DNA of 64,000 nucleotides from Saccharopolyspora shandongensis (GTDB taxonomy: Bacteria; Actinomycetota; Actinomycetes; Mycobacteriales; Pseudonocardiaceae). Position 1 is the first letter of the stretch. Every line of letters starts with the position of its first letter. The stretch lies in the NCBI RefSeq assembly GCF_900106995.1, contig NZ_FNOK01000034.1:38320-102319 (forward strand). Reading direction: 5' to 3'. Shown one piece after another: positions 24,809 to 33,954 of the stretch. The position numbers and the translations under genes are program-made. The notes under the pieces are model-generated. The model was not told where the DNA came from, ran no database searches, and saw only the letters and a list, made by a program, of their open reading frames with translations.

Positions 24809-26038
24809 GTGCCTGCTCAACTGCCTGTCGGCGAACCCGCCCCGGCCGACGGAACGCTCCCGCCCGAAGCCCTGACCGGACTGGGTTCGCGGCCGTTCGG
24901 GGTGTACGTGCACGTGCCGTTCTGCGCCACCCGCTGCGGCTACTGCGACTTCAACACCTACACCGCCGACGAGCTGGGCTCAGCAGCGGGTTTCGGCAGC
25001 TGGCTGGACGGTCTGCGCGCGGAGCTGGAGCTGGGCGCGGGGGTGCTCGCGGCGGGCGGGCAGGCGGTGCCCGAGGCGGAGACGGTGTTCGTCGGCGGCG
25101 GCACGCCCTCCTTGCTCGGCGCGCAACGGCTGGGCGAGGTGCTGACCGCGATCCGCGAGTCGTTCGGGCTCGCCGATGAGGCGGAAGTCACCACCGAGTC
25201 CAATCCCGAATCGACCTCGCCGGAGTTCTTCGCCGGCATCCGCGAGGCCGGCTACAACCGGGTGTCGCTGGGCATGCAGTCCGCCGCCGAGCACGTGCTG
25301 CGGGTGCTGGAGCGGCGGCACACGCCGGGCCGCGCGGTCGCGGCGGTCGGCGAGGCGCGCGCGGCCGGTTTCGAGCACGTCAACCTGGACCTGATCTACG
25401 GCACGCCGGGGGAGACCGACGACGACCTGCGGGCCTCGCTGGACGCGGTGCTGTCCACCGGGGTCGACCACGTCTCGGCGTACGCGCTGATCGTGGAGGA
25501 CGGCACGGCGATGGCCCGCAAGGTCCGCCGCGGCGAGCTGCCGATGCCCGACGACGACGTGCTCGCCGACCGCTACGAGCTGATCGACGGCGTCCTCGGC
25601 GAGGCGGGCCTGGGCTGGTACGAGGTGTCGAACTGGGCCCGCGACGACGCGGCGCGCTGCCGTCACAACCTCGGCTACTGGCAGGGCGGCGACTGGTGGG
25701 GCGCCGGGCCGGGCGCGCACAGCCACGTCGGCGGCGTCCGCTGGTGGAACGTCAAGCACCCGGCCCGCTACGCGGCGGTGCTGGCGGAGGGCGCCTCGCC
25801 GGCGGCGGGCCGGGAGCGCCTCGACGCCGAAGACCGGCGCATCGAGCGGATCATGCTGGAACTCCGCCTGGCCACGGGCCTCCCGGTGGCGGCGCTGGAC
25901 GAGCAGGGCCGGGTGGCGGCGAAGCAAGCGGCGGCGGACGGCCTCCTGGATCGCGAAGACCTGACGGCGGGCCGCTGCGTCCTGACGGACCGAGGCCGCC
26001 TCCTCGCGGACGGGGTGGTCCAACGCCTGATCACGTGA
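24809..26038 (+). CDS. hemW: Radical SAM heme chaperone HemW (HemN-like)
   Basis: 409 residues. The radical-SAM cluster motif C39-x3-C43-x2-C46 (FCATRCGYCDFNTYTAD) has the CxxxCxxC spacing followed by F/N, as in HemW rather than true HemN, which has a fourth Cys. FVGGGTPSLL, NPESTSPEFF, RVSLGMQS and NLDLIYGTPGET are family motifs, and the C-terminal HemN domain is complete. HemW binds heme and delivers it to acceptor proteins. GTG 24809 has GGAG upstream. It is divergent from the sulfate operon and close to the hrcA-dnaJ cluster. Confidence 0.92.
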   Translation: MPAQLPVGEPAPADGTLPPEALTGLGSRPFGVYVHVPFCATRCGYCDFNTYTADELGSAAGFGSWLDGLRAELELGAGVLAAGGQAVPEAETVFVGGGTPSLLGAQRLGEVLTAIRESFGLADEAEVTTESNPESTSPEFFAGIREAGYNRVSLGMQSAAEHVLRVLERRHTPGRAVAAVGEARAAGFEHVNLDLIYGTPGETDDDLRASLDAVLSTGVDHVSAYALIVEDGTAMARKVRRGELPMPDDDVLADRYELIDGVLGEAGLGWYEVSNWARDDAARCRHNLGYWQGGDWWGAGPGAHSHVGGVRWWNVKHPARYAAVLAEGASPAAGRERLDAEDRRIERIMLELRLATGLPVAALDEQGRVAAKQAAADGLLDREDLTAGRCVLTDRGRLLADGVVQRLIT

Positions 26039-26174
26039 TCGGGCCACACCCGAACCGCGTTTGACGCTTCGCCGCAATTTCCAATCGGTTCTTCGATTTC
26101 CATTGAGGGTTTTTCATCCTGGTCGGGTACCGCAGCCGCGGTGCCTGATCTGCGCCTGAGTGCGTGCCGTCGCC

Positions 26175-26342
26175 AAGCGCCGTCAGGCGCTTTCAGGCCC
26201 ACCCTCGCAACTGGCACCGCCGCGGGTTCTCAGCGTTCGCCTGGCGAGGACGGCCTTGACGCCGTGTATTGGGCATACATAAGTCAGGGCACCCACAGCC
26301 AGGCGGGCGCTGAGGTTCCGCTACCCGCACTGCCACGCAAAT
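26175..26342. repeat. Dispersed intergenic repeat, full copy B
   Basis: It begins AAGCGCC-GTCA-GGCGCTT, the same position and shape as the AAGCGGC-GCA-GCCGCTT hairpin of copy A but with both arms changed together, then GGCACCGCCGCGGGTTCTCAG-like sequence and a final CTGAGGTTCCGCTACCCGCA. It is collinear with copy A over its full length. Confidence 0.7.
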
Positions 26343-26366
26343 TGAGGTTGGAAAAACCTCATTGAG

Positions 26367-26445
26367 CCGGACATACATCAGGTTGGGCACCCGCAGTCCA
26401 GGTGGGCGCTGAGGTTCCGCCACTCGCACCGCCACGCAAAACGAG
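26367..26445. repeat. Dispersed repeat, right-half copy C
   Basis: Right half only, from GGACATACATCAGGTTGGGC to CACCGCCACGCAAAACGAGG. It is nearly identical to copy D at 34332-34410, with about three differences in 80 bases, and diverges more from A and B. It lies 25 bases after copy B in the same orientation. Confidence 0.7.
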
Positions 26446-26476
26446 GATGAAAAAACCTCATTGAAATTGCGGCGGC

Positions 26477-26779
26477 TCAGCGGAGGGCGTCGAGGTCGAA
26501 GACCCGGGCGTGCAGGACCGTGCGCTGGTGGAGGGCCGATCGCAGCGCCCGGTGCAGGCCGTCCTCCAGGTAGAGCTCGCCGCGCCAGCGGACCACGTGC
26601 GGGAACAGGTCGCCGAAGAACGTCGAGTCCGGGCTCAGCAGCCGGTCCAGGTGCAGCACCTTCGTCGTGGTGACCAGCTCTTCCATCCGCACCGGGCGCG
26701 GCGGCACGTTCGCCCAGTCCCGCAGCGACAGCCCGTGGTCGGGGTACGGCTGCCCCTCCCGGACGTCCTTGAAGATCAC
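26477..26779 (-). CDS. Conserved-looking protein of unknown function
   Basis: 100 residues. The sequence is protein-like and rich in aromatic and charged residues (VIFKDVREGQPYPDHG, then FFGDLFPHVVRWRGELYLED and HQRTVLHARVFDLDALR) with no membrane segment. GTG 26779 follows AGGAGG with three bases between, which decides the start. I cannot assign a family; similar short proteins sit near hrcA in other actinobacteria as far as I recall. It is transcribed away from hrcA. Confidence 0.65.
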   Translation of the reverse strand: MIFKDVREGQPYPDHGLSLRDWANVPPRPVRMEELVTTTKVLHLDRLLSPDSTFFGDLFPHVVRWRGELYLEDGLHRALRSALHQRTVLHARVFDLDALR

Positions 26780-26967
26780 GGCACCTCCTGGCGAACGGCC
26801 GATTCCGGTGCCCACCGAGGTTGGTCCACCTGCGGGTACCCCCGCCGCGGCGGGAGTGCTCCGCCCGATCCGGCGGCGCGAACCGGCGCCCGTCGTCGTG
26901 GCCGCAGGCTACCGCCGCCCGCCCGCGGCTCTCGGCTCCGGTGCACGAACACCGTAAACTCGATGGT

Positions 26968-26992
26968 GGTACCCGGGCGGCGCCCGGGTACC
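26968..26992. other. Perfect 11-bp hairpin upstream of hrcA
   Basis: GGTACCCGGGC-GGC-GCCCGGGTACC, a perfect stem with a three-base loop, about 67 bases before the hrcA start. No CIRCE element is seen here. It may be a protein-binding site or a transcript hairpin in the hrcA leader. Confidence 0.6.
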
Positions 26993-27058
26993 GGACGTGG
27001 GCGCTGAGCAAGTGCGCTGCGGTCTTGGCAGCTGCCGAGGGGCGGAGGAGGTGGCGCG

Positions 27059-28081
27059 GTGAACTCGGATGAACGCCGGTTCGAGGTGCTGCGGGCGATC
27101 GTGGCCGACTACGTGTCGACCAAGGAACCGGTCGGTTCGAAGGCCCTCGTCGACCGCCACAACCTCGGTGTGTCCAGCGCCACGGTCCGCAACGACATGG
27201 CCGCGCTCGAAGAGGACGGCTTCATCGTCCAGCCGCACACCAGCGCCGGCCGGGTGCCCACCGACAAGGGCTACCGGCTGTTCGTGGACCGGCTGCACGA
27301 GGTCAAGCCGCTGACGGAGGCCGAGCGCCGGGCCATCCACAAGTTCCTCGAAGGCGCGCTGGACCTCGACGACGTGATGCGCCGCAGCGTGCGGCTGCTG
27401 GCCCAGCTCACCCAGCAGGTCGCCGTGGTGCAGTACCCCACGCTGACCCGGTCGACCGTCCGGCACGTCGAGGTCGTCACCATCACGCCGGCCCGGCTGA
27501 TGCTGGTGCTGATCACCAACACCGGGCGCGTCGACCAGCGGATGGTCGACCTCGGCGACGTGATCACCGACGACGACGTGGCCCGGCTGCGCAACGTGCT
27601 CAACTCGGCGATGGCCGAGAAGCGGCTCGCCGACGCCTCCGCCGCGGTGGCCGAGCTGCCCGACCAGGCGCCGTCGGAGCTGCGCGACGCGCTGATCCGG
27701 GTGTGCAGCGTGCTCATCGAATCGCTGGTCGAGCACCCCGAGGAGCGCATGCTGCTCGGTGGCACGCCCAACCTGACCCGCAACGTCGCGGACTTCCCCA
27801 ACTCGCTGCGCCAGGTTCTGGAGGCGCTCGAAGAGCAGGTCGTGGTGCTCAAGCTGCTCGCCGCGGCCCGCGACTCGGGCACCGTGCGGGTCAGCATCGG
27901 GATGGAGAATGAGGCCAAGGAGATGCAGACGACCTCGGTGATTTCGACCGGATACGGTTCGGATGGCATGGTGCTGGGAGGCCTGGGGGTGGTCGGACCG
28001 ACGCGGATGGACTATCCGGGGACCATGGCGGCCGTGCGGGCCGTCGCCGCTTACGTGGGTGAGATCCTGGTCGGTCGGTGA
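27059..28081 (+). CDS. hrcA: Heat-inducible transcription repressor HrcA
   Basis: 340 residues. The N-terminal winged helix is visible in RFEVLRAIVADYVSTKEPVG and VSSATVRNDMAALEEDGFIV, followed by the GAF-like and dimerisation domains (TLTRSTVRHVEVV, VRVSIGMENEAKEM). HrcA represses chaperone genes by binding CIRCE inverted repeats and needs GroEL to stay active. GTG 27059 is preceded by GGAGGAGG. It is followed by dnaJ, the usual actinobacterial pairing; no CIRCE is evident upstream, so self-repression is not shown by this sequence. Confidence 0.93.
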   Translation: MNSDERRFEVLRAIVADYVSTKEPVGSKALVDRHNLGVSSATVRNDMAALEEDGFIVQPHTSAGRVPTDKGYRLFVDRLHEVKPLTEAERRAIHKFLEGALDLDDVMRRSVRLLAQLTQQVAVVQYPTLTRSTVRHVEVVTITPARLMLVLITNTGRVDQRMVDLGDVITDDDVARLRNVLNSAMAEKRLADASAAVAELPDQAPSELRDALIRVCSVLIESLVEHPEERMLLGGTPNLTRNVADFPNSLRQVLEALEEQVVVLKLLAAARDSGTVRVSIGMENEAKEMQTTSVISTGYGSDGMVLGGLGVVGPTRMDYPGTMAAVRAVAAYVGEILVGR

Positions 28082-28141
28082 CGGTTCACCGACGCCTGAC
28101 CGGCGAGAACTCGTTGATCGAGCAGAGGAAGTACGGAGAAG

Positions 28142-29314
28142 GTGGCCAGGGACTACTACGCGACCCTCGGGGTGGCCAGGGACGCGACACCCGAGCAGAT
28201 CAAGCGGGCTTACCGCAAGCTCGCGCGGGAACTGCACCCAGACGTCAACCCCGATGAGGCCGCGCAGGAGCGGTTCCGGGAGGTGACGACCGCCTACGAG
28301 GTGCTTTCCGACCCCAAGAAGCGGCAGGTGGTCGACCTCGGCGGGGATCCGCTGGGCAACGGCGGCGGGGCCGGCGGCGGCATGGGCGATCCCTTCGCCG
28401 GGTTCGGCGGTCTGGGCGACATCATGGACGCCTTCTTCGGCGGTGGCGCCGGTGGCGGCGGCCGCGGCCCGCGCAGCAGGGTCCAGCCCGGCTCGGACGC
28501 GTTGCTGCGGCTGGAGCTGACGCTGGAGGAGTGCGCCAGCGGCGTGAACCGCGACATCACCGTGGACACGGCGGTGCTCTGCGACTCCTGCGACGGCGGC
28601 GGCTCGCGGGCCGGTAGCGCCCCGTCGACCTGCGACACCTGTGGTGGTCGCGGCGAGGTGCAGTCCGTGCAGCGGTCGTTCCTGGGGCAGGTCATGACGT
28701 CCCGGCCGTGCCCGGTGTGCCGCGGTTTCGGCGAGGTCATCACCGACCCGTGCCAGCAGTGCGGCGGCGACGGCCGGGTCCGCGCGCGGCGCACCATCAC
28801 CGTCAAGATCCCGGCCGGGGTCGGCGACGGGATGCGGGTGCGGCTGGCCGGCGAGGGCGAGGTCGGGCCCGGCGGCGGGCCGGCCGGTGACCTGTTCGTC
28901 GAGGTCGAGGAGCTGCCGCACGAGCGGTTCACCCGCGACGGCGCGGACCTGCACTGCACCGTCGAGCTGCCGATGACGGCGGCCGCGCTGGGCACCGTGC
29001 TCACCCTGGAGACGCTCGACGGCGGCCAGGAGGAGCTCACGATCGAGCCCGGCACGCAGCCCGGCACCGAGCACGTGCTCACCGGCCGGGGCCTGCCCAA
29101 GCTGCGGTCCAACGGCAAGGTCAGCGGGCACGGCGACCTGCACGTGCACCTCGACGTCGTGGTGCCGATGCGGCTCGACGACGCGCAGTCCGACCTGCTG
29201 CGCCAGCTCGCCGCGCTGCGCGGCGAGGAGCAGCCGGAGCCGACGGTGACCGCCAACGGCAACGGCAGCCGGCACGGGCTGTTCTCCCGCTTCCGCTCGT
29301 TCGGCCACCGCTGA
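28142..29314 (+). CDS. dnaJ: Molecular chaperone DnaJ (DnaJ2)
   Basis: 390 residues with full type I architecture: J domain (HPD at 32-34 in RELHPDVNPD), Gly-rich segment (about 70-105), four zinc-binding repeats CDSCDGGG, CDTCGGRG, CPVCRGFG, CQQCGGDG, then the two β-sandwich substrate domains. It stimulates DnaK ATPase and delivers unfolded clients. GTG 28142 starts 60 bases after hrcA. This is the hrcA-linked copy; a second dnaJ in a dnaK operon is expected elsewhere. Confidence 0.95.
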   Translation: MARDYYATLGVARDATPEQIKRAYRKLARELHPDVNPDEAAQERFREVTTAYEVLSDPKKRQVVDLGGDPLGNGGGAGGGMGDPFAGFGGLGDIMDAFFGGGAGGGGRGPRSRVQPGSDALLRLELTLEECASGVNRDITVDTAVLCDSCDGGGSRAGSAPSTCDTCGGRGEVQSVQRSFLGQVMTSRPCPVCRGFGEVITDPCQQCGGDGRVRARRTITVKIPAGVGDGMRVRLAGEGEVGPGGGPAGDLFVEVEELPHERFTRDGADLHCTVELPMTAAALGTVLTLETLDGGQEELTIEPGTQPGTEHVLTGRGLPKLRSNGKVSGHGDLHVHLDVVVPMRLDDAQSDLLRQLAALRGEEQPEPTVTANGNGSRHGLFSRFRSFGHR

Positions 29315-29365
29315 CCGAGTGGATTCGCACGCGGTTCGCCGCGACGACGAGAGCTGAGGCCGGAA

Positions 29366-30109
29366 GTGTCGGAATCCTCGCTGCCGGTGTTCTCCGTCGA
29401 CCGGCTGCCCGCCGTCGGCGCGACCACGCTGGAGGGCCCGGAGGGCAAGCACGCGGCCACCGTGCGCCGCCTGCGCGTCGGTGAGCAGCTGCTGCTCTCG
29501 GACGGGCAGGGCGGCATGGCGCGCTGCGAAGTGCTGGCCGTGGCGAAGGACTCGCTGCAGCTCGCGGCGTCCGAGACCTGGCAGGTTCCGCAGCCGGGCC
29601 TGCGGGTCCGGCTGGCGCAGGCGCTGGTCAAGGGCGATCGCGGAGAACTCGCGGTGGAGCTGGCCACCGAGGCGGGCGTGGACGCGGTGGTGCCGTGGCG
29701 CGCCGCCCGGTGCGTGGCGAAGTGGGACGACGGCCCGCGCGGCGCGAAGGCGCTGGCGCGGTGGCGCAGCACGGCCGCGCAGGCGGCGAAGCAGGCGCGG
29801 CGGGCGTGGACGCCGCCGGTCGACGAGCCGGTGAGCACCAAGCAACTCGCGGCGCTGGTGCGCGGGGCCGACGCGGCCCTGGTGCTGCACGAGTCGGCGA
29901 CCGCGCCGCTGGCGTCCGTCGAGCTGCCCGAGTCCGGCGAACTCGTCCTGGTCGTCGGCCCGGAAGGCGGCGTGACCGGCGACGAGCTCGCGGCGCTGAC
30001 CGATGCCGGCGCGCACGTCGTCCGCCTCGGCCCGACGGTCCTGCGCGCCTCCACGGCCGCGGCGGTGGCCCTCGGCGCCCTCGGCGTCCGCACCGACCGC
30101 TGGTCCTGA
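29366..30109 (+). CDS. rsmE: 16S rRNA (uracil(1498)-N(3))-methyltransferase
   Basis: 247 residues: an N-terminal PUA-like domain (ending near VPQPGLRVRLAQAL) and a C-terminal SPOUT/trefoil-knot methyltransferase domain with LVVGPEGGVTGDELAALTDA and LGPTVLRASTAAAVAL, the SAM-binding knot motifs of RsmE. It methylates U1498 of 16S rRNA in the 30S subunit. The gene order dnaJ-rsmE-HIT-phoH is typical of actinobacteria. GTG start at 29366. Confidence 0.93.
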   Translation: MSESSLPVFSVDRLPAVGATTLEGPEGKHAATVRRLRVGEQLLLSDGQGGMARCEVLAVAKDSLQLAASETWQVPQPGLRVRLAQALVKGDRGELAVELATEAGVDAVVPWRAARCVAKWDDGPRGAKALARWRSTAAQAAKQARRAWTPPVDEPVSTKQLAALVRGADAALVLHESATAPLASVELPESGELVLVVGPEGGVTGDELAALTDAGAHVVRLGPTVLRASTAAAVALGALGVRTDRWS

Positions 30110-30118
30110 TTGCGGGGT

Positions 30119-30176
30119 GCAATTTCGCGGGAAATCCACACTCACTCGGGTGAAGGTCAATTTCCCGCGAAATTGC
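30119..30176 (+). terminator. 17-bp perfect inverted repeat after rsmE
   Basis: GCAATTTCGCGGGAAAT and its exact complement lie 24 bases apart; the loop itself can form TCAC-TCGG-GTGA. It is placed ten bases past the rsmE stop. It lacks a U-tract but could end transcription or act as a cruciform/binding site. The remaining 300 bases up to the HIT gene show no credible gene and include AT-richer DNA near 30200-30260, where a promoter is likely. Confidence 0.6.
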
Positions 30177-30484
30177 CATCCAGGAGATCGGCGGTCACGT
30201 ACCGCTAAGAAGATCAAAAACTTTGGGTTATCCGTAGCGCGAACGGTTGACTCAGCGATACGCTTCGTGCGCGAAAGATCGCGGTGAGGTTTTGCCGCGG
30301 CCGGTGCCGCACGGGGCATCGGACCCCAGCACTCGTCGGACACCTCCCCCCTCGGTCCGGCGAGAGCTGCGCCGCAAACGGGACAACCCCCAGACCCGGT
30401 TGCGGCGCAGCGTGCCGGGGATGTGACGGGAACCGGCCCCGCGATGATCGAACCGCGCCGGACTGCTCGGCTAATCTTCCGGGC

Positions 30485-30850
30485 ATGAGCGACATGGACT
30501 CCCTCTTCCTGCGGATCATCGCCCGCGAGATCCCGGCGGAGGTCGTGCGGGAGAACGACCGCGTCATCGCGATCCGCGACATCAACCCGCAGGCCCCCAC
30601 GCACGTGCTCGTCGTGCCGAAGAAGCGCTACCGCAACGCCGCCGAGCTCGCCGCCGCCGACCCGGAGCTGCTGGCCGAGCTGATCACCGTCGCCCGCGAC
30701 ATCGCCGAGCAGGAGGGCATCGCGGAATCCGGCTACCGGCTGCTGTTCAACACCAACGCCGACGCGGGCCAGACGATCTTCCACGTGCACCTGCACCTCC
30801 TCGGCGGCGAACCGCTCGGCGGGCTCACCGGCGGGCCGCTCAGGGGCTGA
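30485..30850 (+). CDS. HIT-family nucleotide-binding protein
   Basis: 121 residues with the histidine triad HVHLH in GQTIFHVHLHLLGG and the N-terminal DSLFLRIIAREIPAEVV typical of the Hint branch. Hint proteins hydrolyse purine nucleoside phosphoramidates such as aminoacyl-AMP. ATG 30485 is the natural start. It lies between rsmE and phoH, a conserved context. Confidence 0.93.
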   Translation: MSDMDSLFLRIIAREIPAEVVRENDRVIAIRDINPQAPTHVLVVPKKRYRNAAELAAADPELLAELITVARDIAEQEGIAESGYRLLFNTNADAGQTIFHVHLHLLGGEPLGGLTGGPLRG

Positions 30851-30896
30851 TCCCGCCGCGTCGAGGTGGCGATGACGGCGGCAATCCGATTGCCGG

Positions 30897-32051
30897 GTGG
30901 ACTACCATCGACGCCAGGGAGAACTGACCGAACGACCCGCGCGAACGCGCAGAAAGCGGGCCCGAAAACACGTGGCCGGTATTGCAGCGGGTGGAGCCGC
31001 CGCCCAGTCCGGAGAGCACCCCCAGACCGCCGCCCAAGAGGCGACAGCGCAGTCGAAGGTGACCGTTCCCGACAACGTCGTGCTGACGCTGGTCGGATCC
31101 AGGGACGAGAACCTTCGGGTCGTGGAGGACCTGCTCACCGCCGATGTCCATGTCCGGGGCAACGAGGTGACGCTGTCCGGGGATCCCGCGGAGGTCGCGT
31201 TCGCCGAACGGGTGTTCGCCGAGCTGATCGCGCTGATCGCCAAGGGCAGCCAACTCACGCCGGACATCGTCCGCCGCAGCGTCGCGATGCTCTCGGCCGA
31301 CCACGGCGAGTCGCCGGCCGATGTGCTCAGCCTGGACATCGTGTCCCGGCGCGGCCGGACGATCCGCCCCAAGACGCTCAACCAGAAGCGCTACGTCGAC
31401 GCCATCGACCACCACACCGTGGTGTTCGGCATCGGGCCCGCCGGTACCGGCAAGACGTACCTGGCGATGGCCAAGGCCGTGCAGGCGCTGCAGGCGAAGC
31501 AGGTCAACCGGATCATCCTCACCCGCCCCGCCGTCGAGGCGGGCGAGCGGCTCGGGTTCCTGCCGGGCACCCTCTACGAGAAGATCGACCCGTACCTGCG
31601 GCCGCTGTACGACGCGCTGCACGACATGGTCGACCCGGAGTCGGTGCCGCGGCTGACGCAGGCCGGCACCATCGAGATCGCGCCGCTGGCCTACATGCGC
31701 GGCCGCACCCTCAACGACGCGTTCATCATCTTGGACGAGGCGCAGAACACCACGCCCGAGCAGATGAAGATGTTCCTGACCCGGCTGGGCTTCGGCTCCA
31801 AGATCGTGGTCACCGGGGACGTCACGCAGATCGACTTGCCCGGCGGCCAGCGCAGCGGCCTGAAGATCGTGCAGGAAATCCTGGGCGGCGTCGACGACGT
31901 GCACTTCGCTCAGCTGGACAGCCACGACGTGGTGCGGCACCGGCTGGTCACCGACATCGTCAACGCGTACGACCGCTGGCACGCCCTGGAAGACGCCGAC
32001 GACCACAACCGGTCGGGGCGGCGCAACGGGCAACGACGAGGACGAGCATGA
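30897..32051 (+). CDS. phoH: PhoH family ATPase
   Basis: 384 residues if GTG 30897 is used; GTG 30972 would give 359 and is also plausible because the first 50 residues are low-complexity. A KH-like N-terminal region (LTLVGSRDENLRVVEDLL) precedes the PhoH domain with Walker A GIGPAGTGKTYLAMA, LTRPAVEAGERLGFLPG and Walker B FIILDEAQNTT. It is probably involved in RNA metabolism with the rRNA-maturation factor YbeY, whose start codon overlaps its stop (ATGA). Confidence 0.92.
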   Translation: MDYHRRQGELTERPARTRRKRARKHVAGIAAGGAAAQSGEHPQTAAQEATAQSKVTVPDNVVLTLVGSRDENLRVVEDLLTADVHVRGNEVTLSGDPAEVAFAERVFAELIALIAKGSQLTPDIVRRSVAMLSADHGESPADVLSLDIVSRRGRTIRPKTLNQKRYVDAIDHHTVVFGIGPAGTGKTYLAMAKAVQALQAKQVNRIILTRPAVEAGERLGFLPGTLYEKIDPYLRPLYDALHDMVDPESVPRLTQAGTIEIAPLAYMRGRTLNDAFIILDEAQNTTPEQMKMFLTRLGFGSKIVVTGDVTQIDLPGGQRSGLKIVQEILGGVDDVHFAQLDSHDVVRHRLVTDIVNAYDRWHALEDADDHNRSGRRNGQRRGRA

Positions 32052-32614
32052 GCATCGAGATCGCCAACGAATCCGGCGTCGCAGTGCCCGAGGCGACCAT
32101 CGTCTCGGTCGCCCGGTTCGCCCTCGACAAGATGAGCGTCAGCCAGCTCGCCGAGCTGTCCATCGTGCTGGTGGAGCTCGACGTGATGGCCGACCTGCAC
32201 GAGCGGTGGATGGACCTGCCCGGTCCCACCGACGTGATGTCGTTCCCGATGGACGAGTACGACTCGGCCCGCCGCCCGGACTCCGCGGGCTCCGGCCCGG
32301 CGCTGCTGGGCGACATCGTGCTCTGCCCGGCGTTCGCCAAGGACCAGGCCCGCAAGGCCGGGCACAGCCTGCTGGACGAGCTGCACCTGCTCACCGTGCA
32401 CGGGGTGCTGCACCTGCTCGGCTACGACCACGCCGAGCCGGAGGAGGAGCGGGAGATGTTCGGCCTGCAGAACCGCATCCTCGCCGAGTACCGCGAGGCC
32501 CGCGATGAGGCCGAGCGGGCTGCGGCGCAGCGCAGCGCGGACGCCCGGGTGCTGGGCGCCGTCGGGCTGGACGAGCCGGAGTCGCCGCAGGGCGGCCCGG
32601 CCGACGCCAACTAG
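32048..32614 (+). CDS. ybeY: Endoribonuclease YbeY (rRNA maturation)
   Basis: 188 residues; zinc motif H-x3-H-x5-H in HGVLHLLGYDH, plus the family stretch TDVMSFPMDE and ALLGDIVLCP. YbeY takes part in 16S rRNA 3'-end maturation and ribosome quality control. It is coupled to phoH by overlap and followed 11 bases later by the CBS-domain membrane protein. A C-terminal charged tail of about 30 residues exceeds the E. coli length, as usual in actinobacteria. Confidence 0.94.
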   Translation: MSIEIANESGVAVPEATIVSVARFALDKMSVSQLAELSIVLVELDVMADLHERWMDLPGPTDVMSFPMDEYDSARRPDSAGSGPALLGDIVLCPAFAKDQARKAGHSLLDELHLLTVHGVLHLLGYDHAEPEEEREMFGLQNRILAEYREARDEAERAAAQRSADARVLGAVGLDEPESPQGGPADAN

Positions 32615-32625
32615 GGGAGCCGGCG

Positions 32626-33954
32626 GTGGACTTGACCGGTTCCACTGCGTTCTTGATCATCGCAGTGCTGCTGGTGCTGGCGGCCGGGGTCTTCGCGGCC
32701 TCCGAATCCGCCATCACGGTGGCCTCCCAGGCGCGCGTCGACGAACTCGTCCGCGAGGCCCGGGGCGGCGCCAAGCAGCTCGCGCAGCTGCTCGCCGACC
32801 GGCCGCGGCACGTCAACCTGCTGCTGTTGCTGCGGCTGGCGTGCGAAATGGGCGCGACGGTGCTGGTCACCGTGGTGGCCCTGCGGCTGGCCGGTTCCGA
32901 GGCGTGGGCGGTGGTGATCGCCGGGCTGATCATGCTGGTGGCGTCCTACGTGCTGGTCGGTGTCGGCCCGCGCACCCTCGGCCGGCAGCACCCGTACGGC
33001 ATCGGGCTCAAGGTGGCCGCGCCGGTGCGGGTGCTGGCCAGATTGCTCAACCCGCTGACCAGGCTGCTGATCCTGATCGGCAACATGATCACCCCGGGCA
33101 AGGGCTTCCGCGAAGGCCCGTTCTCCACCGAGGTGGAGCTGCGCGAGCTGGTCGACCTCGCCGGCGAACGCGGCGTGGTGGCCGCGGGCGAGCGGGAGAT
33201 GATCCATTCGGTCTTCGAGCTCGGCGACACCCTCGCCCGCGAGGTGATGGTGCCGCGCACCGAGATCATCTGGATCGAGCAGACCAAGTCCGCCCGGCAG
33301 GCGGTGGCGCTGTGCCTGCGCTCCGGCTTCTCCCGCGTGCCGGTGATCGGCGAGAGCATCGACGACATCGTCGGCGTGGTCACCCTCAAGGACCTGACCA
33401 GCGCCGTGCTGGACGGCCGCGACCAGACCGGGACGACGGTGGCGGAGCTGATGCGCCCGGCCAGCTTCGTGCCGGACACCAAGCGGCTCGACGAGCTGCT
33501 CGGCGAGATGCAGATCTCCCGCAGCCACCTCGCGATCGCCGTCGACGAGTACGGCGGCACCGCGGGCCTGCTGACGATCGAGGACATCATCGAGGAGATC
33601 GTCGGCGAGATCACCGACGAGTCGGACCTGGAGGAGCACCGCCCGATCGAGCGGCTCGACGACGGCACCGTCCGGGTCAGCTCGCGGCTGCCGGTCGAGG
33701 ATCTCGGCGAGCTGTTCGGCGTGGAGCTCGACGACTCCGACGTGGAGACCGTCGGCGGGCTGCTGGCGCAGCGGCTCGGCCGCGTGCCGCTGCCCGGCGC
33801 GGAGACCGAGATCGCCGGCCTGCGGCTGCGCGCCGAGGGCGGCAAGGACCACCGCGGGCGGATTCGCATCAACGCGCTGCTCGTCCGCCCGGTGAACGCA
33901 GATCAAGCACCGCTGCGCGGTGCCGACCAGGAGGGAAGCAACGCCCGTGGCTGA
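32626..33954 (+). CDS. CNNM/CorC-type membrane protein with CBS domains
   Basis: 442 residues: DUF21/CNNM transmembrane part with about three membrane segments (5-25, 62-85, 93-115), then a CBS pair (LAREVMVPRTEIIWIEQTKS to VDEYGGTAGLLTIEDIIEEI) and a C-terminal CorC_HlyC domain (LPVEDLGELFGVEL). Often labelled hemolysin, the family is now linked to Mg2+/Co2+ homeostasis. GTG 32626 lies 11 bases after ybeY; the order ybeY-CNNM-era is conserved in actinobacteria. Confidence 0.92.
   Translation: MDLTGSTAFLIIAVLLVLAAGVFAASESAITVASQARVDELVREARGGAKQLAQLLADRPRHVNLLLLLRLACEMGATVLVTVVALRLAGSEAWAVVIAGLIMLVASYVLVGVGPRTLGRQHPYGIGLKVAAPVRVLARLLNPLTRLLILIGNMITPGKGFREGPFSTEVELRELVDLAGERGVVAAGEREMIHSVFELGDTLAREVMVPRTEIIWIEQTKSARQAVALCLRSGFSRVPVIGESIDDIVGVVTLKDLTSAVLDGRDQTGTTVAELMRPASFVPDTKRLDELLGEMQISRSHLAIAVDEYGGTAGLLTIEDIIEEIVGEITDESDLEEHRPIERLDDGTVRVSSRLPVEDLGELFGVELDDSDVETVGGLLAQRLGRVPLPGAETEIAGLRLRAEGGKDHRGRIRINALLVRPVNADQAPLRGADQEGSNARG

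Larger units (their letters stand above)
26039..26476. other. Gene-free interval filled by dispersed repeats
   Basis: Almost 440 bases between hemW and the next reverse gene hold no credible CDS. It contains full repeat copy B, half copy C, and between them the hairpin TGAGGTT-GGAAA-AACCTCA (26343-26361), which looks like an intrinsic terminator flanked by A-rich sequence. Confidence 0.7.

Noticed and set aside
26780..27058. CIRCE element upstream of hrcA
   Set aside because: No TTAGCACTC/GAGTGCTAA-type repeat is present; only the GGTACCCGGGC hairpin is seen.
26909..30796. Reverse-strand open frame of about 1,295 codons across hrcA, dnaJ, rsmE and HIT
   Set aside because: High-GC antisense shadow; the forward genes have full family signatures.
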